A stretch of DNA of 64,000 nt from Rhodospirillales bacterium (GTDB lineage: Bacteria > Pseudomonadota > Alphaproteobacteria > Rhodospirillales > Thalassospiraceae), in NCBI GenBank assembly GCA_019634165.1, contig JAHQVT010000008.1, positions 62,001 to 126,000 of the forward strand. The letters run 5' to 3'. This document shows positions 34,910 to 44,799 of the stretch, one piece after another. The notes beneath the pieces were generated by a model that saw only the letters and a list, made by a program, of their open reading frames with translations, searched no databases and was not told the DNA's origin. The first letter of the stretch is position 1. Every line of letters starts with the position of its first letter. A program made the position numbers and the translations under genes.

Positions 34910-34983
34910 TGTGTATCTCCTGGTTGCCTAAGGAAGTGCCGGAATCCGGCCCTTTTCCGCTTGGTTTGCGGGATCAGTCAAAT

Positions 34984-35008
34984 GACGGAGGGCCAGATTG
35001 GTTGTGAC
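34984..35008 (-). promoter_or_regulatory. Cluster promoter motif 4 (GTCACAACC-N12-CGTC)
   Basis: Minus strand: GTCACAACC, 12 bases, CGTC, then AT. CGTC ends 74 bases before the rebB start at 34909. Confidence 0.8.
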
Positions 35009-35058
35009 GGAACTTGTCGAAAAACTTGGGCGGCGTAACGTAATGCGTGCCCAGCATA

Positions 35059-35097
35059 AAATCGGGCGGTCGCTGATGGAAAACGACCGCCCGATTT
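35059..35097. terminator. Terminator hairpin of the rebB gene at 35134
   Basis: AAATCGGGCGGTCG / CGACCGCCCGATTT, a 14-base perfect stem with an 11-base loop, 37 bases after the stop. The stem ends in AAA/TTT on both sides, so it may work in both directions. Confidence 0.8.
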
Positions 35098-35133
35098 GAT
35101 GGTGACTCGTATAAGAGAGGATCCGTAAAAGGA

Positions 35134-35457
35134 TCAGCCTTTGGTCGCCTGAAGTGCGGTCAAAAGATTCAGCATGTTGTCGGGCACGTCGCTTTTTGCA
35201 ATTTTGGACGTCGCAACAGAGTCTGCCATCGTGTCGACCGAATAGATCTGGATGACACCCTGATTGGTGGCGGCCTGCGAGGTGATACCAATCTGCTGCT
35301 GTGCGCTGACGGCATTTTCATAAAGAATACCGGTGGAATGTGCGAGGGACTGGAAGATCGAGCCCATTGCCATTGCCGGGGCGTCGCCCAAAACTTTCAC
35401 GTTAGCCTGGGTGACTGCATCAGTGATCTGACCATTTACCGGGGTCGGAATCGCCAT
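35134..35457 (-). CDS. RebB family R-body protein (long subtype)
   Basis: 107 residues: PVNGQITDAVTQANVKVLGD, APAMAMGSIFQSLAHSTGIL, YENAVSAQQQIGITSQAATN, QGVIQIYSVDTMADSVATSK, DVPDNMLNLLTALQA. Good ribosome site (AAGGAGA) before the start. It has its own promoter (35544-35568) and terminator. It is the first rebB in the transcription direction after the sigma gene and very close in sequence to the 34574 copy. RebB proteins build R-bodies in Caedibacter and are found by homology across Proteobacteria. Confidence 0.93.
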   Translation of the reverse strand: MAIPTPVNGQITDAVTQANVKVLGDAPAMAMGSIFQSLAHSTGILYENAVSAQQQIGITSQAATNQGVIQIYSVDTMADSVATSKIAKSDVPDNMLNLLTALQATKG

Positions 35458-35543
35458 TGTAAAGTCTCCTTCGTGTGCTTGTGCTGTGTGCTGCTTGCTG
35501 TTGTGATCCTGACGGGGTTTCGCCGTCCCGTTTTCAATCTAAA

Positions 35544-35568
35544 GACGTCGGTGGTATAGGGTTGTGAC
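35544..35568 (-). promoter_or_regulatory. Cluster promoter motif 3 (GTCACAACC-N12-CGTC)
   Basis: Minus strand: GTCACAACC, 12 bases, CGTC, then TT. CGTC ends 86 bases before the rebB start at 35457. Identical -35-like box to motif 4. Confidence 0.8.
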
Positions 35569-35652
35569 GCTTCTTTTCGATTTATCTGCAGTTTTTTTCT
35601 TTTCGTGTTAGGCACGTCTTTAAAAGTGCTGGTTCGACCAGACTGGGCCTTT

Positions 35653-35671
35653 AAAAAGGGTCTGTTGACCC
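35653..35671 (-). terminator. Terminator of the sigma factor gene
   Basis: Minus strand GGGTC-AACA-GACCC followed by T5, nine bases after the sigma gene stop. It separates the sigma gene from the first rebB. Confidence 0.75.
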
Positions 35672-35679
35672 GTGTCGGG

Positions 35680-36963
35680 TTATTGAATGCCAGCACTTCT
35701 AAGTTGTTCACGCGCCAGTTGGACGCGTTTGCGTACGGCGCAATTGCTAAGCCCAAGGGCATCGGCAATCTCGTCATAGCTTCGATCCTGTACGCATCGC
35801 ATCAAAAGCGGTTTGCGCAGTTTTTCCTGCATGGCCAAAAGAACGGTTTCAAGCTGATCCATTTTTTCGCCAGCCAGATAAGATTCTTCAGGACTTGGAA
35901 TAATCGGGGCTGTCATCGGGGATGCCGGGGTGTCGGCACTGCTGTGGGTTTCTTCATGGTATTCCGCCTTGCGCCGGTTCTGGCGATGCAAATCAATGCA
36001 GGCGTTATGAACGATCCGTGAAAGCCAAGCGCGATGGTTGCGGATTTCATCCATGGAATCTTCAAATTTGGTCGAGGCTTTAACCATCGCCTCGGACAGC
36101 GCATCCTGCGCGTCATCCATATTGCCTGACATCAGTTTCAGGCATTGCTTAAGAAGATTGTCTTGTTGATCAATCCACAGCGGCCAAAAATTTGGTGCCG
36201 CCGGACCGGTTTGCGGAAGATGTTCGCCAGGAACGTGGGTGTCCGCATGCGGATCGGGGCGTTTGCGCGGATTAGGCCAGCTTGGGGCTTCGGGGAAGGC
36301 TGGCGGTTGTGTCGGGGTTGGGGTTGGTGTTTCTGGCACCCCGGGTGTCGGCTGGCGCAAATTCGTCTGTTCCAGCCCGGTCGGTAATATTCCCCGCAGA
36401 ATATCAACCGGATTTACCTTGGAAGGATTGCCAAATCCTGGAAGGGCACCTGCGATAATGTCTTCCGGGCGGGGGCCCGTGGTCGATGGCTCCAGTCCGG
36501 GGAACCCGGCAAGCGGGTTAAAGTCAGCAGGGTAGCCCGGTGGTGGGCTGTAGCGACGTTCGGTGCTGCTTGCTTCGGGTGTCTGAGGTGGTCTTGTCGG
36601 TTGGGCTGTCGGGGCGTTTTGTGCATTACTGTGGGGGGCGTTGTCGTGTGGCTGGGATGGGGATTGTCCTGATGGCTGGGTAATGAAGCCCGCATCAAGA
36701 TCGGCATATCGATCAAAACCATCCTGCAAAAATGTCCAGGTATTACTGTCAGTTTGTGTGGCAGAATCTGTTTCTTGGAGCTTTGCCAGATAGTCTTCAG
36801 CAATACGTGCGCGCTGATCGGGTTTTAACCGAGACCAGATCGATGTGACATTGTCACCATCCCCCAAAGCCTGATTCAGGGTTTGTTCAAGAGAGTGTGC
36901 GAATTTCAGTTCGGCCTCACTTAGGGTAGCCTCGTCTTCTTGGTTGTTCTTTTCGTTCTGCAC
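35680..36963 (-). CDS. ECF-type sigma-70 factor with long N-terminal extension
   Basis: 427 residues from GTG 36963, which has a strong GGAGGGG seven bases upstream; earlier starts run into the promoter motif. Residues 1-90 are helical and acidic (LSEAELKFAHSLEQTLNQAL), 95-258 are Pro-rich and disordered (TPTPTPTQPP). Sigma region 2 lies at about 265-332 (DDAQDALSEAMVKAST, NHRAWLSRIVHNACIDLHRQ) and region 4 at about 368-422 (RSYDEIADALGLSNCAVRKR). Regions 1 and 3 are absent, as in ECF factors, but those are usually near 180 residues. No anti-sigma gene is next to it. A cluster promoter motif stands before its own start, so it probably activates itself and the reb genes. Confidence 0.88.
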   Translation of the reverse strand: MQNEKNNQEDEATLSEAELKFAHSLEQTLNQALGDGDNVTSIWSRLKPDQRARIAEDYLAKLQETDSATQTDSNTWTFLQDGFDRYADLDAGFITQPSGQSPSQPHDNAPHSNAQNAPTAQPTRPPQTPEASSTERRYSPPPGYPADFNPLAGFPGLEPSTTGPRPEDIIAGALPGFGNPSKVNPVDILRGILPTGLEQTNLRQPTPGVPETPTPTPTQPPAFPEAPSWPNPRKRPDPHADTHVPGEHLPQTGPAAPNFWPLWIDQQDNLLKQCLKLMSGNMDDAQDALSEAMVKASTKFEDSMDEIRNHRAWLSRIVHNACIDLHRQNRRKAEYHEETHSSADTPASPMTAPIIPSPEESYLAGEKMDQLETVLLAMQEKLRKPLLMRCVQDRSYDEIADALGLSNCAVRKRVQLAREQLRSAGIQ

Positions 36964-37025
36964 TATGGACCCCTCCAGTTGATAGATTACAACCATAGGC
37001 TGATTAAGTTTGTAACGACTATTAT

Positions 37026-37050
37026 GACGCAACTAGAAGATGATTGTGAA
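37026..37050 (-). promoter_or_regulatory. Cluster promoter motif 2, before the sigma gene (TTCACAATC-N12-CGTC)
   Basis: Minus strand: TTCACAATC, 12 bases, CGTC, then AT. CGTC ends 62 bases before the GTG start at 36963. It suggests autoregulation of the sigma factor. Confidence 0.75.
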
Positions 37051-37209
37051 AAAAAGAAAAAATACATCTTTAAGTTGTAATCTGGCATAGGTCGTCTCAG
37101 CCTGTTTGGTACGGCTGTGGGCACAAATTGGACGCTAAACTGCACGTTCTCGCGCTTTTTATTGCTATTGGGCGGTGTGTTTGGTCTGCCTCATGCGTCA
37201 AGGCAGAAT

Positions 37210-37230
37210 CACCTGAAGACGTTTCAGGTG
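37210..37230 (-). terminator. Hairpin after the 153-residue protein gene
   Basis: CACCTGAA / TTCAGGTG with a 5-base loop, 31 bases after the stop at 37261. No T-run follows, so it is only a possible terminator. Confidence 0.35.
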
Positions 37231-37260
37231 TGTCCTTGGTGTTTGATCAATACGAATTGG

Positions 37261-37721
37261 TCAGGGTTTTTTGGTCGAACGGTTCCCACGTGTTGTGCGT
37301 TTGCTTTGGGTCGGTTCTGATGTTTCGGATGGCTCCTGGGGTGGAAAGGCATTGGCCAGCGCTGTTTCCACTTTTTCTGATAAAAGCTGCATCCGCATAT
37401 CAACTTCGCGGGTGATGAGGTTGCGAATTTCAGTTGCAATGTCGAACATGACCTGTTGATCGCTGTGACGGTTTGGATCAGAAGCCATATGTGGTGCGCC
37501 TTGCTGGCTACCAATGGGGGGCTGCTGAGTTTTTGTTCCGGCTTTGACGTCTTCAGCGTAGTTGGCAATGGTATGCCGTTGATCAATGACTTGTGCGCGG
37601 GCGCGCTCGGCGGCCTGCGTCATGGCTTGTTGAGTAGCCATATATTCCTGATTGAATGCCTTTCTGACAGCGTCTTTGCGACCGCTTGCTGTGGCCATAT
37701 CATTTGGCGCCTGCCCCGACA

Positions 37722-37722
<1 letters not shown>
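37261..37722 (-). CDS. Unknown protein of the R-body cluster, helical
   Basis: 153 residues, not recognised. Residues about 10-60 are helical and charged (RKDAVRKAFNQEYMATQQAM, QAAERARAQVIDQRHTIANY) and about 90-125 form a second amphipathic helix (FDIATEIRNLITREVDMRMQ) that could coil. A disordered Gln/Pro-rich linker separates them and the tail is basic (KRTTRGNRSTKKP). No signal peptide or membrane segment. Its ATG overlaps the stop of the 585-residue gene as TGATG, so the two are translated together and read from the promoter at 39574. Possible roles are chaperone or assembly factor for R-body ribbons; this is inference from position only. Confidence 0.7.
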
Positions 37723-39479
<1,757 letters not shown>

Positions 39480-39573
39480 GCATGCATTCCCCAGTATTGC
39501 TCTTGCAGCAGGCAAAAGGCCGGATTTGCAGCCGCCATTAATCTGCAAGGATTTAAACGGTTCCTTGCAAAAA

Positions 39574-39598
39574 GACGCTTCGCACGCGGGAATGTGAA
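39574..39598 (-). promoter_or_regulatory. Cluster promoter motif 1 (TTCACATTC-N12-CGTC)
   Basis: Minus strand: TTCACATTC, 12 bases, CGTC, then TT. CGTC ends 94 bases before the ATG at 39479. It is the outermost copy and marks the upstream edge of the reb cluster. Confidence 0.7.
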
Positions 39599-39723
39599 AA
39601 GATTGCGCAAACGGGGGCAGCGCAATCAGTGATTGCGAATTCGGAATGCATTTGGAAATGGGGGCTTATTCCACGCCAATTTGGCGCATATTCGACACCC
39701 TGGGTCCCGAGCCTGGAAACACA

Positions 39724-39766
39724 AAACCCGCCGAAAGAACAGCAAGCTGCACCTTGGCGGGTTTTT
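39724..39766. terminator. Terminator after tRNA-Thr
   Basis: CCCGCC and GGCGGG pair around a 23-base loop, flanked by AAAA on the left and TTTTT on the right. It can end the tRNA transcript (minus strand, followed by TTTTG) and also block plus-strand reading. Confidence 0.65.
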
Positions 39767-39778
39767 GCATTTACAAAA

Positions 39779-39854
39779 TGGTGCTGGCGATAGGATTCGA
39801 ACCTACGGCCTACGCATTACGAATGCGTTGCTCTACCAGCTGAGCTACGCCAGC
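39779..39854 (-). tRNA. tRNA-Thr (anticodon CGT)
   Basis: Full cloverleaf on the minus strand: acceptor GCTGGCG / CGCCAGC, D-stem GCTC / GAGC, anticodon stem ACGCA / TGCGT with loop TTCGTAA (anticodon CGT, reads ACG), T-arm GTAGG-TTCGAAT-CCTAT. Discriminator A, and CCA is encoded (39781-39779). Confidence 0.95.
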
Positions 39855-39860
39855 ACGATT

Positions 39861-39888
39861 CATTTTGTGGCGCGGAAAATACGGTCAA
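39861..39888 (-). promoter_or_regulatory. Probable sigma-70 promoter of tRNA-Thr
   Basis: Minus strand TTGACC (39888-39883), a 16-base spacer, and AAAATG (39866-39861), seven bases before the tRNA 5' end. The -10 box is poor, so this is tentative. Confidence 0.4.
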
Positions 39889-40050
39889 TCACCGGGGTTG
39901 GCAAGTGGTTTATTGTTCTTTTTACGAACATGGTCCTTCGTTACCGCCATGTCTTAAAATCACAGGCAACAGGCATAATATCACATTGACCATACTGTAT
40001 TAATCCGGCTTAGATGTGCGCCATCATGATTATTGCTTCGGGGGCAGGAT

Positions 40051-40820
40051 ATGTGTCGTTGGCTGAGTTACGTCGGTGATCCGGTTTATCTTGAAAAACT
40101 GGTGTTTGAACCGCACCATTCACTGGTCGAACAAAGCCTGCATGCTGAACAGGCCAAAACACCCACCAATGGCGATGGTTTTGGCATTGGCTGGTATGAT
40201 GAACGCCCGGGCTGTACCGCGAAACCCTTCCGGCGTGGAACGACCCGAATTTACGATCCCTTGCCCATCATATTCGATCCGGGATGTTCTTTGCCCATGT
40301 TCGCGCATCGACCGGCACCCACACCAGCCGGACCAATTGCCATCCGTTCGCCCACGATAATTACATGTTCATGCATAATGGCCAGATCGGCGATTACCCG
40401 CTGGTGCGCAGATCGCTTGAAGGCATGATCGAAGACGAATTTTATGACGGTCGCCAAGGATCAACCGATAGCGAACTTATTTTCTGTCTGATGCTCACCC
40501 TTGGCCTGAAAGACGACCCACACCGTGCCATCCGCCGGACAATTGAAGTCGTTGAAAATGAAATGAAGGTCCGCGGCGCAACCGCACCATTTCGCTTTAC
40601 CGCCTGTCTTGCAAATGGCAACAGCATCTGCGCAATCCGTCATGCTAGTGATGATAAACCGCCATCGCTTTATTGGCGCAAACGCGATGATCACGTGATT
40701 GTTGTGTCTGAACCGCTTGATGCCGAAGCTGATAGCTGGACGGCGGTTGCCCCCAATCACACACTGCATGTCGAAGGGAATCTTGTGGTCAGCGAAGATG
40801 CAACACTGGCCCGTCACTAA
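40051..40820 (+). pseudogene. Class II glutamine amidotransferase (YafJ-like), frameshifted
   Basis: ATG 40051 gives MCRWLSYVGDPVYLEKLVFE with the catalytic Cys2, as in YafJ-type amidotransferases of about 255 residues. The frame is correct to DGFGIGWYDERP, then must move: the expected GLYRETLPAWNDPNLRSLAH and MFFAHVRASTGTHTSRTNCH lie in another frame that ends at 40820. Adding one C in the CCC at 40205-40207 restores a 256-residue protein with all expected motifs (HNGQIGDY, GSTDSELIF). So either one base was lost recently or the sequence has an error there. As written, the product is cut to about 125 residues. If intact it would hydrolyse glutamine for an unknown amidation. Confidence 0.85.
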
Positions 40821-40838
40821 GCCAGTTGTTCGGCGCCA

Positions 40839-41621
40839 CTAAGACACCACAACAATCTGACTGCGCGCCTTAACAAGTGCACGTTGAAGCGCATCACTTG
40901 GTGCGGTGTTGAGCAGCACGGTCTGGTAATCGCAGGCATGCCCATCACGACACAACGCCTTGCGGCCAACCTTTTTCTCGTCGATCATCAGGATCGCGTG
41001 GTCGCAACATGCGACAAGGGCCCGGCGCGCACGGACTTCATCCATATTGAAATCAAGCAAATCACCGTCATCTGACATCCCCCCGACACTGACAATCCCG
41101 AAATCCGCCCGCATGCTGCCAAAGAAATCGGCACTATCTGCCCCGATAATATCAAGATCACGGGTGCGGACCGTCCCACCCGCCAAGCGCAAGGTGACAT
41201 TCGGCGCGTTTTGCAATGCCATGACCACATGCAGATTGTTGGTCAAAACCGTCAAGTTTCGGTGCGATGATAAATGCTGGGCGGCAAGTTCGGCTGTGGT
41301 GCCCGTGCCAATCGCAATCGTGCAGCCTTCGGGGACGAGTTCGGCGATCTTGGCCGCGATCGCCATTTTACCCGACCGGTTCCAGACTTCGCGTTTTTCA
41401 TAGGCCGAGTTATCAGGATCGGGGGCCGGGCCCGCCAAACCATGACGGCGAAACACGCGCCCCTGTTCTTGCAGATCGCGTAAATCGGTTCGGATGGTTT
41501 GGACCGATACGTTAAATCGGCGGGCGAGTTCTTCGACCGCCATAAAGCCACATGACTTCACAAGGGCAACAATACGGTCACGGCGGCGGTCAAGCGGCAC
41601 TGGATCAGGAATTTCAGACAC
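40839..41621 (-). CDS. DeoR-family transcriptional regulator
   Basis: 260 residues from GTG 41621, giving the usual family length; the frame extends upstream into the foldback element but lacks homology there. N-terminal HTH about 15-60: RRDRIVALVKSCGFMAVEEL, ARRFNVSVQTIRTDLRDLQE and GRVFRRHG. The C-terminal DeoRC domain has IGTGTTAELAAQHL (phosphate-binding-like), NNLHVVMALQ, LRLAGGTVR and the ACDHAILMIDEKKVG segment. DeoR proteins usually respond to sugar phosphates. It is divergent from an ABC importer-phosphatase operon, its likely target. Confidence 0.92.
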   Translation of the reverse strand: MSEIPDPVPLDRRRDRIVALVKSCGFMAVEELARRFNVSVQTIRTDLRDLQEQGRVFRRHGLAGPAPDPDNSAYEKREVWNRSGKMAIAAKIAELVPEGCTIAIGTGTTAELAAQHLSSHRNLTVLTNNLHVVMALQNAPNVTLRLAGGTVRTRDLDIIGADSADFFGSMRADFGIVSVGGMSDDGDLLDFNMDEVRARRALVACCDHAILMIDEKKVGRKALCRDGHACDYQTVLLNTAPSDALQRALVKARSQIVVVS

Positions 41622-41795
41622 ACATATTTCTTTCGTTCGAAAGTAATGGTTTCGTTTGGTTGTCGAGTATAGACAGGCATGATTGCACGTGCAAAGCCCT
41701 GTACGCCTATTGAAACATTTATTTCTTGGTGTTGTCACACAACTGTTATCGAAATCCATATAGCGTCCGGATCGAAATGTTTTCGAACGAAACTT

Positions 41796-42063
41796 AATAC
41801 CAACGGCTTTAGTTATGGATCTGTTTGATGGCGCCAAATTCGTTCACTCGGCAAGGCACGTTGCGCAGTTCATATCGGGCATATGGGCAAGCGACGGAAC
41901 GCAGCCGATGGACGAATTTGGCCCACCCAAAGGGCCGGTTTGTCGCGACCGCCGGACATCGTTATGTCCCGCTTGTGGTCCTGCAGACCACGGCGCGAAA
42001 CATGCCTTGCCTGCAGACGCGGCAAACCGGTCAAACCGGTCCATAACTAAAGTCGTTGGTATT
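41796..42063. mobile_element. MITE-like foldback element between the DeoR and ABC genes
   Basis: AATACCAACGGCTTTAGTTA at the left end and its complement at the right end (42063 inward) match at 23 of 24 bases, and similarity continues (CTGTTTGA / CGGTTTGA) to about 38 bases. Inside, GCCAAATTCGT (from 41832) is repeated in inverted form near 41911-41922, so the DNA can fold repeatedly. No transposase is encoded in the 268 bases. If the ends are taken at TACCAACG..CGTTGGTA, the flanking TA would fit a Tc1/IS630-type target, but this is a guess. The element lies inside the divergent promoter region. Confidence 0.7.
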
Positions 42064-42085
42064 TTTCAATCAAGGGATGCCGATC

Positions 42086-43063
42086 ATGCGTAACGTTCTT
42101 CTTGCCGCGGTGGCCTCTGCCGCAATGATGCTGCCGGTTGTTGGTCAGGCTGCTGAAAAGCTTGTTGTCTATACCAGCCAGCCAACCAAAGATGCCCAGA
42201 CCACTGTTGATGCCTTTATGGCAGCCAACCCGGATGTTGAAGTTGAGTGGGTCCGTGACGGCACCACCAAACTGATGGCGAAACTGCGCGCTGAAATTGC
42301 CGCAGGCGATCCACGCCCGGACGTACTTCTGATTGCCGATACCGTAACGCTTGAAGGTCTTAAGCAGGATGGGCAGCTTCAGGCATACAAATCATCAGAA
42401 GCCAGTGCCTATGAAGATGGTCTTTATGATGCTGAAGGCTATTACTATTCCACCAAGCTGATCACCAGCGGCATTGTTTACAATACGGCGGTCAAGGCTC
42501 CGAGTTCTTGGAAAGACCTTGTCGATCCGGCTGCGAAAAACCAGATCGCAATGCCAAGCCCGCTTTATTCCGGTGCGGCCCTTATTCACCTTTCGACCCT
42601 GACCGAGAACAAAGACCTTGGCTGGGATTACTATCAGGCACTGGCAGCCAATGAAGCCCGCGCACAGGGTGGTAATGGCGGAACTTTCAAGGCCGTTGCA
42701 TCGGGTGAAAAGCCATATGGCGTGGTCGTTGATTTCCTGGCCATCCGTGGCAAAGCCAAAGGATCGCCGGTTGATTTCGTCTTCCCGAAAGAAGGTGTGA
42801 CCTATGTGGCCGAGCCGGTCGCGATCATGAAAGAAGCCAAAAACGTCGAAGCAGCACATAAGTTTGTTGATTTCGTCCTGTCCGATGCCGGTCAGAAACT
42901 GGTTCTTGATATGGGCTATATCCCGGCACGCAACGACATGGCCCTTCCAGAAGGTTTCCCGGCACGCAAAGACATCAAACTGATGGCTTTCAACCCGGCG
43001 ATTGCGCTTGAACAGGCCGAAGCGAACAAAAAGAAATTCGCTGACATCTTCGGGGCTGAGTAA
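42086..43063 (+). CDS. ABC transporter substrate-binding protein, FbpA/AfuA type
   Basis: 325 residues from ATG 42086 (AAGGG about nine bases upstream); signal peptide LLAAVASAAMMLPVVGQAA. Type II binding fold: KLVVYTSQPTKDAQTTVDAF, RPDVLLIADTVTLEGLKQDG, SGIVYNTAVKAPSSWKDLVD, NGGTFKAVASGEKPYGVVVD, FVFPKEGVTYVAEPVAIMK. It belongs to the family of ferric, 2-aminoethylphosphonate and hexose-phosphate (AfuA) binders. The neighbouring Tyr pair used for iron in FbpA is not seen at the expected place near residue 200, and phosphatase genes follow, so a phosphorylated organic substrate is more likely than iron. The stop overlaps the permease ATG as TAATG. Confidence 0.9.
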   Translation: MRNVLLAAVASAAMMLPVVGQAAEKLVVYTSQPTKDAQTTVDAFMAANPDVEVEWVRDGTTKLMAKLRAEIAAGDPRPDVLLIADTVTLEGLKQDGQLQAYKSSEASAYEDGLYDAEGYYYSTKLITSGIVYNTAVKAPSSWKDLVDPAAKNQIAMPSPLYSGAALIHLSTLTENKDLGWDYYQALAANEARAQGGNGGTFKAVASGEKPYGVVVDFLAIRGKAKGSPVDFVFPKEGVTYVAEPVAIMKEAKNVEAAHKFVDFVLSDAGQKLVLDMGYIPARNDMALPEGFPARKDIKLMAFNPAIALEQAEANKKKFADIFGAE

Positions 43064-44799
43064 TGCAGGCAACAGGTCGCCTTCGCGGCTTTCTGCCCGG
43101 CGTAACAGCCAGTAAACAAGGCAACCGGTCATCTGACCGGTTGCTTTACTGGTTGTTAGTGCCGGTTTTCGTGATTTCCATCTTGCCGATTGTCCGACTT
43201 GCCTTTGAAGGCGTTGTCGTCGGCGGGGTGCCGTCGCTTGACTATTTCCGCGATGTCTTGGGATCTGGTTCAACTTGGCAGGCAACAACCAACAGCCTTT
43301 ATACCGCCGGCCTTGGGACGATCATCTCGCTTTTGATTGGTGGGTCTTTTGCCTTTTTGGTCGCCCTGACGGACGTTAGGGCCAAGGCGGCATTGGTGTT
43401 TTGTTTCATGATCCCGATGATGATCCCGCCGCAGATCACCGCCCTTAGCTGGGTGCAACTGACCGGGCCAAGCAGTGCGCTTTTAAACGCGCTTGGGATT
43501 GCGCCCGCAATGGGATCACCCCAGCCGCTTTATTCTGCCGAAGGCATCGCGTTGCTGTTGGGAATCCAACATGCATCCATCGTGTTTCTGACATTGCGGG
43601 CCAATCTACGCATGCTCCCGCGTGAACAGATCGAAGCTGCGCGTCTGGCGGGTGCACGGGGCGGGCGTTTGTGGTGGCAGATCATATTACCATTAACCAG
43701 TCCGGGACTGATTGCCGGAACGGCAATGGCGTTTGTTACCGCGCTTGGCAATTTTGGCATTACGGCAATGCTCGGCATTCCGGCCAATTATGCGACCTTG
43801 CCGACTTTGATTTATCAAAAACTGGCCGGGTTTGGGCCATCGGTTCTGGGCGAAGTATCGGTTCTTGCCATGTTGATCGGGGCGATTGCGATCTGCGGTG
43901 TCGCCCTGCATCACCGGTTATTGTCCAAACGCGATTACCGTTTGATGGGCATGGTCGGGCGTCCGCTGGATATTCGATTGGGCGCGCGGCGGAACTTGGT
44001 TGAAACTGTTCTATGGACGGTACTTGTTGCCATTTTGGTGGTGCCATTGATGGCACTGATTGCAACGTCGCTGGTTCCGGCCTTTGGGGTGAAGCTTAAT
44101 TTCGACAATTACAGTTTCGAAGCCTTCCGCGAGGTTTTATTTGTTCAGCCATCGACCATCCGGGCGTTTCAAAACAGCTTTATGTTATCGGTTGGGGCGG
44201 CGGTCACATTGGTTCTGGTGTGTATGCCATTGGCCTATGTCATGGTTAGACGCCCATCGAAACTGACCAAGCTGATCAATCTTCTGGTCGAAGTGCCCTA
44301 TGCCTTGCCCGGTGTGGTTTTGGCGATTGCCTGCATCTTGCTGTTCATCCGCATTCCGGTTCTTGATGTCAGTCTGTATGGAACCCTTGGCATCATCTTT
44401 ATCGCCTATCTCGCGCGGTTCCTGGTCATCGCACTGCGCCCGGTAATGAACAGCTTTAGCCAACTTGACCCCGCCCTCGAAGAAGCTGCCCAAGCCTGCG
44501 GGGCGGGGTTGTCGCGCCGGTTGCGCGATGTGCTTTTGCCGTTGGCCGCCCCGTCGGCCGCCGCCGGGGCGTTACTGGTTTTCCTAACTGCGTTCAATGA
44601 ACTGACCGTATCGGCCCTTTTATGGTCGTCGGGCAATGAGACATTGGGTGTTTTGATTTTCAATCTTGATGACAGTGGCGACACCGTTCTGGCCTCGGCC
44701 GTGGCGGTTCTGGTCGTGCTGGTGGTGATCGCGTTGATGAGCTGTTTTCAGTTGGCTTCGCGTCGTTTGCCCAAGGGAGTTGTACCATGGCAGACATAA
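43063..44799 (+). CDS. ABC transporter permease, FbpB/AfuB type (two fused domains)
   Basis: 578 residues, about 12 membrane helices in two homologous halves. Each half has a binding-protein-dependent transport loop that contacts the ATPase: EQIEAARLAGARGGRLWWQI near 188-207, and DPALEEAAQACGAGLSRRLR near 467-486. Forms the membrane channel of the importer. Overlaps the ATPase gene by 13 bases. Confidence 0.93.
   Translation: MQATGRLRGFLPGVTASKQGNRSSDRLLYWLLVPVFVISILPIVRLAFEGVVVGGVPSLDYFRDVLGSGSTWQATTNSLYTAGLGTIISLLIGGSFAFLVALTDVRAKAALVFCFMIPMMIPPQITALSWVQLTGPSSALLNALGIAPAMGSPQPLYSAEGIALLLGIQHASIVFLTLRANLRMLPREQIEAARLAGARGGRLWWQIILPLTSPGLIAGTAMAFVTALGNFGITAMLGIPANYATLPTLIYQKLAGFGPSVLGEVSVLAMLIGAIAICGVALHHRLLSKRDYRLMGMVGRPLDIRLGARRNLVETVLWTVLVAILVVPLMALIATSLVPAFGVKLNFDNYSFEAFREVLFVQPSTIRAFQNSFMLSVGAAVTLVLVCMPLAYVMVRRPSKLTKLINLLVEVPYALPGVVLAIACILLFIRIPVLDVSLYGTLGIIFIAYLARFLVIALRPVMNSFSQLDPALEEAAQACGAGLSRRLRDVLLPLAAPSAAAGALLVFLTAFNELTVSALLWSSGNETLGVLIFNLDDSGDTVLASAVAVLVVLVVIALMSCFQLASRRLPKGVVPWQT

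Noticed and set aside
35629-35641. CTGGT-TCG-ACCAG hairpin as the sigma gene terminator
   Set aside because: A better stem with a T5 run lies closer to the stop (35653-35671).
39779-39854. tRNA-Thr as an integration (att) site for the reb cluster as a genomic island
   Set aside because: No copy of the tRNA 3' end was found near the other border (31950-32040), and no integrase gene is present; the closeness may be chance.
42395-43288. Open frame of about 297 codons on the minus strand
   Set aside because: Antisense to the importer binding-protein and permease genes, which have clear motifs and coupling; treated as a shadow.
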